This document shows positions 53,150-61,269 of a stretch of 64,000 nt of DNA, one piece after another. This DNA comes from Micromussa lordhowensis (taxonomy: Eukaryota > Cnidaria > Anthozoa > Scleractinia > Lobophylliidae). The position numbers and the translations under genes were made by a program. The DNA is taken from contig OZ026604.1 of the NCBI GenBank assembly GCA_964020085.1, positions 20,039,894-20,103,893 of the forward strand, written 5' to 3'. A model generated the notes under the pieces. It was not told the DNA's origin, made no database searches, and worked only from the letters and a program-made list of their open reading frames with translations. How positions within the stretch are numbered: the first letter of the stretch is position 1; each line of letters opens with the position of its first letter.

Positions 53150-53560
53150 GAATGCTCATGGTGTGTTCGTTAGCAACAAAAAGCAGTCTGTTTCTTCGAG
53201 ATTGATAGAAAATCCGTGATGAGAATTGGTGAATGCAAGGCGACTGATCGAACAGCGAGCAGCAAATGAGGGTTTCCAACGGAGAAGTGAGGCGAAGAGC
53301 TAGGACTTGCACCATCAATGGGTAGATTAGGAGACGGAGATGGCGCTGGATAAAGCATGCACTGCGTATGCACCACCAATAGATCCCAGGCATTGCCCTA
53401 ACCTGGAAACATGAGTGAAAGAGGAGTAGAGGTCGACCAAAGGAGACATGGAGGCGAACTGTAGAGGGATAGAGAGGCAGAAGATTGATTTTGCCACTTA
53501 GAATGAAGCTGTCACCGCTACGAGAGACAGAGCAGATTAGAGGAGACAAGTCAATGGCTC
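53150..53560 (-). pseudogene. Truncated 5' paralogue of the GNAT gene
   Basis: On the minus strand 53170-53290 reads like the N-terminal coding region of the GNAT gene at 56180-56320: strings gagaattgg, gaatgc, gcgac, gcgagcagcaaa and gttagc occur in the same order. The encoded SSRIFYQSRRNRLLFVANEH parallels NSRHGFYQTRTNRLLTVANK. Frames are broken and the catalytic domain is absent. It is a duplicated 5' fragment in the same orientation, about 3 kb downstream of the gene. Confidence 0.6.
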
Positions 53561-53922
53561 TGTTCTCCCAGAAAAGGGTTAGGAACTATGATGATGATCA
53601 TAATCAATTTTACATTGAGCGCTCTGCGCCAAATGAACCGTACCCTAGTACAAACACCGGGACCACTAGAGAGTCTCATTTGATTGCCTTTCCAGATGTA
53701 TCGTAACACAAGTCAAGATGAAAGCCGAGTGAAGTTCGCGTCTGGAGTGAAGCTCGAGTCAAGTTAATTTGTATGTCTGTGTTTTCCCGGGTGTTTTGCC
53801 TTTTGCAAAGGTTAGTCATGTGACGTGCTTTTCAAGAATACACTGAATTTAGGGTTACATCACACCATTCATTCCTCACGGGAAGATATGACCTCAAGAA
53901 ATTGACCTTGCTCCCAACGTGT

Positions 53923-53994
53923 GGCTTCATAGCTCAGTTGGTAGAGCATCGCACTGGTATCGCGGAGGTCACGGGTTAGAATCCCGTTGAAGCC
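53923..53994 (+). tRNA. tRNA-Thr(GGT)-like sequence, probable retrocopy
   Basis: GGCTTCATAGCTCAG opens and TGAAGCC closes, a perfect 7-bp acceptor stem. The D stem GCTC/GAGC, anticodon loop CTGGTAT (GGT) and T stem ACGGG/CCCGT are present. The T loop reads TTAGAAT where TTCGAAT is expected. A T-run follows at 54000-54005 as a Pol III stop. The change at position 56 argues against a fully functional tRNA. No intron. Confidence 0.6.
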
Positions 53995-54067
53995 CTGATT
54001 TTTTTAAGGCTTCTTCTTTCCAATTGCTTACATTGGAAAATATACTGCGATTATCATTCTTCACTTT

Positions 54068-54394
54068 CACTTTTTATTTTAGTAACGCTGCAGCGTTTTT
54101 CCATACAAATTCTTGAAATTTTTCAATTTTGCAAGCTGCTACAAATCTTTTTCGTTCGGTTTAAGAGCCTAGAATTTATAATTCGTCCCAATATAATTTT
54201 ATCATAAATGGAAAGAAGGGGAATTTTTATGGAAGTTAGAAATTAGAAGGATTTGTATGAGATGACGCTTTTTATTTTAGTAACGCTCCAGCGTTTTTCC
54301 ATACAAATTCTTGTAATTTTTCAATTTTGCAAGCTGCTACAAATCTTTTTCGTTCGGTTTAAGAGCCTAGAATTTCCAATTCGTCCCAATATTG
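54068..54394. repeat. Direct repeat, about 125-bp units spaced 201 bp
   Basis: Ctttttattttagtaacgct and following sequence to gaattcgtcccaatat-type end occurs at about 54068-54194 and 54269-54394, with a few substitutions. The 74 bp between them are unique. It follows the tRNA-like sequence and may be part of one SINE-like unit. Confidence 0.75.
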
Positions 54395-54399
54395 TACCC

Positions 54400-55270
54400 C
54401 TTCTTTAATTTATGTCCAATAATTATATGCAATCGCATTCCAATGCAAATATACTTCTTGTCTCTCAGCTTCTTCTGGACTCCCATCTTCCCGAACAACA
54501 GAGTTAAGAGCTTATCCAGTACAGATCTATAAAGGGATATTAAAGTCAGATATACGTTAAGCCTTAAGACTCTTTTCACATGGAGAGTTTGTATTGAAGG
54601 AGAAGCGAAAAACGACAAGAACTGCATGGTTCCTTTGGGAAGAACCGGATTGCGATTTACGATCCAAGGTCTCTCGAATCGTGGTGCGGAATGAAAGGAA
54701 CCAAGTGATCTTCGATCATTAGCACTAAATCACATATTCCTAGAGGAACATACTCTTAGGCCTAATCACTCTAGTAGTGTTACTTATGTTCTCTTGTTCT
54801 TTCTATTTTTTTGTTAAAACCGTAGGCAAATCACGGCGCATCTTGTAACGGCTTTGTACCACCTGATAGTTTGCTTAGTTTAGGCATACGGACCATTACA
54901 CAACGGTATTTGCTCGTAGTTACACTTGTTTGTTATAATTCCTTTTGTTTATACTAAGAATTGTTAGGTAAATGTTTACAGCTCAATATAAAGACTTATA
55001 GAAAAGAGAAATGAAACGAAAATATTTACATGATTGCACAATGGGCTCAAAGTACAAAACACCAAGAAGAAAAAGGGTTTCGAATGTCCTATAAAACATG
55101 ACTAACAATTTCCCTCTTGTATTCTTTCTCTTTCATCACTACACCAAAATAAAGAACTTTTTTCTCAATTACTTACAACAGCAAACAGTTGCTTACAAAA
55201 TCTAAAACCTTCTATGCTGCTGACATCTTAAAGTGGGCACAGTTTCATGAGGAGTTTAAAGACTTAAAGA
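54400..55270. other. Downstream flank of the GNAT gene, no gene seen
   Basis: AT-rich sequence with a short minus-strand frame at 54367-54627 lacking recognisable motifs. It is the 3' flank of the GNAT gene on the minus strand. Confidence 0.3.
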
Positions 55271-55274
55271 CAGC

Positions 55275-56354
55275 TTAACCAAATTGAACTGTAGTGTAAC
55301 CGAACCATTTATCAAAACAGGCGTCAGGGACACCATTCATGACCATGTACACCAACTCAAACGACCTCTTTCCTTGAAGCCTTTCGCACAGTTTCGTGGC
55401 CTTCTCTGTAGGGGCGTCAATGCAGACCAAAGAAACAGGCCCCTCCTGCTGTCGAAATAGCTCTTCAAACACTGCTTTCAACAACTTCTCCGCTATTGCC
55501 TCTGAATCTGCAAAAAGCGGGCCAATCTTGTAACTTTCTTTGATAAACGTTGGTCGGGCAACCGTATAACCCACGATGAAACCTTCACTATCGATGGCCA
55601 CTCGTGCATGACTGCCAGTCAATTGAAGCCATTTGGACAGGAACGCATGTCGTTCAAAGCCAAACACCTTGGTGTCATAGGTGAATAACTCTTGCATATT
55701 CACTTCTTCAATGCGTTTGATTTTTACGGGAGATCTTTCCGATGTCTCAGAGAAGCAGGCTATAGCTACGGTGGTTTGCATGTTAAAGACGAAGAACGCC
55801 CCATAAAAAAGAGCACGAAATCCATTGCGTTTGTTAATCTCCTCCCGCTCCAGACCCGAAATTAATGCAATGCTGGGAAAATGCTTGACACTTGCCATAA
55901 TGGCGTCGCATAGCTTCTTGCCGTATCCCTTTCCTCTAAAGTCTTTGCTCACGATGTAAGAACCACCGAAAGCAAAGCTGTCGCCATATTTTGCAATTGT
56001 AGCACAACAAATAGGTTTCCCGTTCAACTCGCCAACAAATGCCGCTTTTGGATCGCAATCCATGAAACATTCAGCATCTTGTAATCCTGGTCCCCAGCCT
56101 TCCTTCACCATCGCATTTATGATGATACTTTCGAACTCCTTTTCCGTCTGAATCAGGCGAGTTTTGAACTGCTCCGTGTCAGACAAGCGTGTAGAGGGTT
56201 TGTTAGCGACAGTCAGCAGTCTGTTTGTTCGAGTTTGATAAAATCCGTGACGAGAATTGGCGAATGCGAAGCGACTGACCGAGCAGCGAGCAGCAAAGCC
56301 ATGAGCCGCGAAAAGGGCCAAAGTAGAGAAGTGGTAAGGGGTAGAGAGTCTCAT
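55275..56354 (-). CDS. GNAT-family N-acetyltransferase with second GNAT-like domain
   Basis: The frame opens at a GTG at 56378, but the first ATG is at 56354 and is preferred (359 residues, MRLSTPYHFSTLALF). The first 45 or so residues are rich in Arg, Ser, Ala and Phe without acidic residues, like a mitochondrial presequence. A GNAT fold follows: EGWGPGLQDAEC, GGSYIVSKDFRGKGYGKKL (acetyl-CoA pyrophosphate loop RGKGYG, about residues 145-160), then GLEREEINKRNGF. The C-terminal half (about 215-359) resembles the second domain found in animal GNAT proteins of the Acetyltransf_18 type (SKWLQLTGSHARVAIDSE, RLQGKRSFELVYMVM). It transfers an acetyl group from acetyl-CoA to an amine; the substrate is unknown. 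Intronless. A TATTTAAA box lies about 70 bases upstream. Confidence 0.85.
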   Translation of the reverse strand: MRLSTPYHFSTLALFAAHGFAARCSVSRFAFANSRHGFYQTRTNRLLTVANKPSTRLSDTEQFKTRLIQTEKEFESIIINAMVKEGWGPGLQDAECFMDCDPKAAFVGELNGKPICCATIAKYGDSFAFGGSYIVSKDFRGKGYGKKLCDAIMASVKHFPSIALISGLEREEINKRNGFRALFYGAFFVFNMQTTVAIACFSETSERSPVKIKRIEEVNMQELFTYDTKVFGFERHAFLSKWLQLTGSHARVAIDSEGFIVGYTVARPTFIKESYKIGPLFADSEAIAEKLLKAVFEELFRQQEGPVSLVCIDAPTEKATKLCERLQGKRSFELVYMVMNGVPDACFDKWFGYTTVQFG

Positions 56355-56418
56355 TTCAGCTTGTTTCCAGGTAGACACAACGCAAATCGACCTTGTTGAT
56401 TCAAATCTAACTGTGTGT

Positions 56419-56427
56419 TTAAATAGG
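56419..56427 (-). promoter_or_regulatory. TATA-like box of the GNAT gene
   Basis: On the minus strand CTATTTAAAC is 65-73 bases upstream of the ATG at 56354. It lies just outside the MITE that starts at about 56450. Confidence 0.35.
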
Positions 56428-56449
56428 CGTCTGCTGATATTCTATATGA

Positions 56450-57222
56450 TAGTACCCTGCTCGGTGAGAGACGAGAGTGAACCTCTGCTCGCAACCACTC
56501 GATCGATAACTATGGACTAATTAATTAAAAACACCACAAAGCACGCGCTGGACAGCGTGTTCTTGAAGGAAGCCAATCTTGGTTTAATTGGTCTGTTTCT
56601 TTGTCGCTCGGTACCTGGTAGAACTTAAAAGTGTAAAGTGTTGTTTCTCTACCAAACAAAGGGTGGTAAAGTCGCAAATCAAGTAATTCGCCACAATTCA
56701 GCCAAAAGTGAACTAAAAATCTGTTTGGGTGTAAACGTATCGCACGACATATGTGACGTGCTGACGTAGTTCGCGCACGCGCGAAAGAAACTCGAGAGGT
56801 TGCGAGCAGACGTTGCGAGCAGGGGTTCCGTCTCGTCTCTCACCGAGCAGAAGGAGAAGGGAATCTCTGCCTTGCAGGGTAATCTTTGTCGCTAAGTACT
56901 TCGTAGAACTTCAAGAAATTTCTGTATTGTTTCTCTACCAAATAAAGGGTGGTAAAGTCGCAGATCAAGTAATTCGCCACAATTCAGCCTGAAATGAACT
57001 AAAAATCTGTTTGGGTGTAAGCTTATCGCATGACAGAGCACGGCATATGCGACATGCTGACACTAGTTCGCGCAGGCACGATAGAAATTCGAGAGCTTGC
57101 GAGCAGACGTTGCGAGCAGTCGTTGCGAGCAGACGTTGCAAGCAGAGGTTGCAAGCAGAGATTCCCTCTCGTTCTTTCACCGAGCAGAAAGAGAAGGGAA
57201 TCTCTGCCTTGCAGGGTAATCC
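56450..57222. mobile_element. MITE extended by a tandem duplication, upstream of the GNAT gene
   Basis: CTGCTCGGTGAGAGACGAGA (56458-56477) and TCTCGTCTCTCACCGAGCAG (56831-56850) are perfect 20-bp inverted repeats. A unit of about 300-335 bp (from ctttgtcgct to ctctgccttgcagggtaatc) is then repeated to 57222, with a diverged 3' terminus at 57168-57187. Inside the second unit a 12-bp motif TTGCGAGCAGACG is repeated five times (57097-57160). Outer TACCCTGC and GCAGGGTA may be the true ends. Confidence 0.65.
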
Positions 57223-57239
57223 AATAGATTAGCCAAAAA

Positions 57240-57935
57240 TGATTAGAAGCAAAACTCATAAGTAGTAGAAATGTGTCGCCGCGTGCCGAGAGAGTTTATG
57301 TTTAACCGTTGCAGGACACAAACACACTAGCAAACAACCTATGCATGGCGTCAGAGTAAATGCCAACATTAGGAGTAAATGAAAGTAAAAATCTTTAAAA
57401 TCGAAGGCACCGTTAAAAAAAATCAATTTTGCTTAACCTTCGTCAGTTTATAGGCTAAGATGTCAAAGTGAAAGAAATCGGGTTATTATTTCTTTATGGA
57501 AAAAAAAATCAACGAACAGGCCGAGATCCGTTAAGTATCTTCCAATTTATATTAGTATAATTTCCGAGCTGAACAAAGAGTTTCCAGCAATCTGATTGGT
57601 CGAGCGGCTCCTTTTATGACGCTATAAATGCGGTTTATATAATATTTTCGAGGCCTAGCTACTAAGCGGGTCACGTTTGCCATCTCGGCAAGTAAACATG
57701 GCAGGCAGTTGGTGAATGAATTTTTCATCTATTCAGAAGACATCCCTCTAAGTTCAGGATATTTGAAAGGCTGGAGAATTTTCAAAATGACTGCTGTCAT
57801 CCTTGGACCAAAAAAACTCGTGTTCAAGGCAGTTAAGATCCGTAAACGCAGTGGTTAGGTTATTGCCGGTAGGTCAGATCGATTGACTGAAATCTGTTTT
57901 TCTCCAAACTAAAGCTACTCATTTTGAGACAATGA
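57240..57935. other. No gene seen
   Basis: Non-coding. A TATAAATG-like string stands at about 57622. No convincing open frame. Confidence 0.3.
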
Positions 57936-58059
57936 TGATGTTTATGTCTCGGAACTATCGGCTGATAGTTGCGCCGCGGAAATTTGATGTTCTTAAAACA
58001 AATATGCTAGTTTTAAGAACATCAAATCTCCAAGGGGCAACTATCAGACCGATAAGTTG

Positions 58060-59111
58060 CAACTATCAGACCGATCGGCCCTTGAGTGGATAAGAGACTA
58101 TCTTAAAGACCGTAAACAATTCGTTGTTTTCAATGGATGCAAATCGGAACTTAATGCTGTGAACTGTGGGATCCCACAGGGGTCTCTCCTGGGCCCAAGA
58201 CTTTTCTCTTTCTATGTAAATGACCTACCAGATCAGGTCAAGGAAGGGGAAATAGATATGTATGCAGATGATACAACACTATTTTACATAGGCCCCTCAG
58301 TTGATGCAGTATGCGATGATTGAATCGCATACTGAGGGATGTACACAATTGGTGTAGAAATAATAAGTTAACTATTCACAGTGGGAAATCAGAAGTCATG
58401 GTAATTAACAGAAATAGCCCTATTGGCCCCTTGAAACCCGTCTTCTTTGGTAATAAGACCCTAAGCTATGTTAACATAAGTATCTGCCTAGGGGTAGTCA
58501 TTGACTCTAAACTATCATGGCAGCCTCAGATCACAGCCGTCTGCAAGACATTCAGTCAAAAAGTTAAATATCTAAAACGATTGAAGGTGCTACCCAAGAA
58601 GGTCCTCGAAGCCATTTATTTCCGGAGCATTGTCCCTAGTGCCACATATGGCATGCTGGTCTGGGGAACCTGCTCCCCCGCATTGCTACACAATGTTGAA
58701 CGGATCCACTTAAGAGCTGCAAAAATCATATACAGCCTTGCTGATGTTAACTTGGAGACTTTAAAATACATTGGCTGGCAGCCCTTACTGAAAGTTTACA
58801 AACTTAAGTTAACTTCGCTAATGTACTCAGTTTATTATGGTTTAGCACCAAAACCTATCTGCGACTTATTCCATAAAACTAAGCTGCGGCGCTACCATCT
58901 AAGAAGGGCGGAAGGATTTAATGTTCCAAAGTACAATTACTCTATAGGAAGAACATCTTTATCCTTCGGAGGGCCTATTGCTTGGAATATCCTACCAGAG
59001 TCAAGCTTTAAACAAAAGATCAAAAAAGACCCGGCATTATTAGATAAATTAAGTTTCGAAAAAGAATCATGTTTGAGCACAAACAAGAACGAGGATTTTT
59101 ATTATTTCTGA
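58060..59111 (+). pseudogene. LINE RT fragment (CR1/L2-like), one frameshift
   Basis: It begins without a start codon (SALEWIRDYLKDRKQF). GIPQGSLLGPRLFSFYVNDL and the active-site YADDTTLFY follow to about 58310. A one-base shift near 58318 moves to the frame 58320-59111, with NNKLTIHSGKSEVMVIN, then LGVVIDSKLSWQPQI and a C-terminal end RTSLSFGGPIAWNILPE. The first third of RT and the endonuclease are absent. It is a 5'-truncated and slightly decayed insertion. Confidence 0.8.
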
Positions 59112-59299
59112 TTTTATCTTATTTCCTAAATATTTTAATTATTACTATACGTATTTGACATACCTAGCCCTTTATGTAATTATTTATTGACTAGATTTAT
59201 TTGTATTTTATGCCTTAGTATATTTGATATTGTAATTAGATAGGCAGGTCCACATCAGCCATTGGCTGCCAACTCACTAACCTGTGTCAACAAATAAAG

Positions 59300-59419
<120 letters not shown>

Positions 59420-59454
59420 AGTTCCGAGACATAAACACTCTATTGCCTTTATTG

Positions 59455-60168
59455 TTCACCACTAAATTTTCTCCCGCGCCCCAGCAAAAAATGAAGGAGT
59501 TTATCATTATTTACTCCGGGGCGTATGTCGCCGGTGTTATATTAGGGAGCTCAAGCAACGACGAGGACGACGACGAGGACGACGCCCAGTAAAAAACGAA
59601 GTGATAGTTTACAAGCGAAAGTCGCGATTGTCTAGATCGATCTGTTCGGTACGCCAATGGCTCTAAAAACGTGCTTAAGCTAAATATGCAACGACGGCGT
59701 TAATTCCAAATGGAAATACGAAAAATTAGCCGCCGTCGTTCACGTTCCGAAGACGACGGAGATCTTGGTCATTTCACGTTGCTGTTTTGTAGAGGACGGC
59801 AAAGAAATGTACAAAGATTTATAATGCACGTGCACAGGTATTGTTTTGCTCATTAAAGCTTCTGTTTGGCGACGTTCTCGTTGCCGTCGTCGTCGTGGTT
59901 TACTTAAGCTCCCTAGTGTCTCTAGCGTCCCTAGCGTCACGTGATCATTTAAACCAATAAGAATCGGAGAAAATTTAGTGGTGAACTTTAAGGGCTGATG
60001 GTCTCTCCGATGAACACTGTCGCATCACGTGATCAATTTAAACCAATAAGAATCGGAGAAAATTTAGTGGTGAACTATAAGGGCTGATAGTGTCTCTCCG
60101 CGGACGAACACTATCGCATCACGTGATCAATTTAAACCAATAAGAATCGGAGAAAATTTAGTGGTGAT
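59455..60168. repeat. MITE inside a MITE, with triplicated right end
   Basis: TTCACCACTAAATTTTCTCC (59455-59474) is the inverse of GGAGAAAATTTAGTGGTGAA at 59966-59985. The latter, with its flank (tcacgtgatcaatttaaacc), is repeated at about 60055 and 60149, with periods of 89 and 94 bp. Between the ends an independent element 59545-59913 has GGGAGCTCAAGCAACGACGA against TTACTTAAGCTCCC and a CGACGA-rich body. Confidence 0.65.
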
Positions 60169-60960
60169 ATTCACCTTGCCATCGGCGAATAATTGTTAAA
60201 TAGTACTTATAACAATACTAACCAGTAATAGTTTTCACTGCATCTTCCCCCGCCTTGGATATCACGTTTATTATGTAATGAACTGTACAACTTTTATTAC
60301 AAAATACGTCTCCCCAAGTTCGTTGAAATAAAAGGCTGATCTGACCTTTTACTCTCGTTTTAATCCTTCAAAACACACAAAATGGACAAAAATCTCTGTT
60401 ATTTCAAGTGATTAATGAGTTATTCGTACTCTTCGTGCTTGTGTCAGAGCGAACCAACGCGACTACACTCGTGCACGTGGCTGAAAGAATTATCTAATAA
60501 TCATTGAAACGACACCGTTTATAAATCTTTCACTAACTTCTGATCCTTGAGATAACAAAAGGAAACCAAACTCAGTCGCTTCGGATACATGTTGTTGTTG
60601 TTTCTTTGAGTGGGTTTTGAGTTTTGATTTGTGATCCTGATCTGTTTACTTTATACGTGTGGTGTTTGGATCGAGTCTGTCGACCCCGTTGCCGATTTGT
60701 GTCTAACAAATCAAGTTCTATACGGAACAATTCTATCCAGAACTGCTGAATAATTTATCGCGCGCGTACGCGATACCCCTCCTCGTCCTCGTGACTGCAA
60801 GAATTACCCAGAGTTGCCTTGCGAGCTTACTGAAAAATTAACCGGGACCGCCGTGCGCGCCTAGTTTCTTCAAATCGGGCTCGATTCGCACAGTACCGAT
60901 ACTACACCAATATTTCACATTCTTTATACGCGGGGGGTCCTATTAATGCCTCCTCTAGTT
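60169..60960. other. No gene seen
   Basis: Non-coding flank downstream (on the minus strand) of the Gypsy element. No recognisable motif. Confidence 0.3.
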
Positions 60961-60969
60961 TTGGCTTCT

Positions 60970-61160
60970 GGGCCAACACCCTGCGAGGGCAATAAGTAGT
61001 GAATACCGCCCTTTTCGTTTGTGAAGTTGTGGTGTATTTAATACATAAACCGTGCACAAACTCCGAGTAAACACACACGCATAGCAAGAACTCAACTCGA
61101 CTCGATCGTACACTGCCTTTCTGACACGTGACGACTCTACTAGTCCCAGGACTCCACATT
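60970..61160 (-). repeat. Putative 3' LTR of the Gypsy element
   Basis: On the minus strand a purine-rich tract gagagggagg (about 61161-61173) precedes TGTGGAGTCC. This would be the polypurine tract and LTR start. The LTR would end near 60970-60985 (TG...CA). ATTAAA lies inside. The 5' LTR is outside the window, so identity cannot be tested. Confidence 0.4.
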
Positions 61161-61269
61161 CCTCCCTCTCAAGTTCTTAACAAGCAAGAAAACAAACGAC
61201 AACGAGAAAAAAAAGTTAACATCTCTGCCCTAAAACTTAAAACTGTTCACGAGGGAGGGAATGAGTCCA

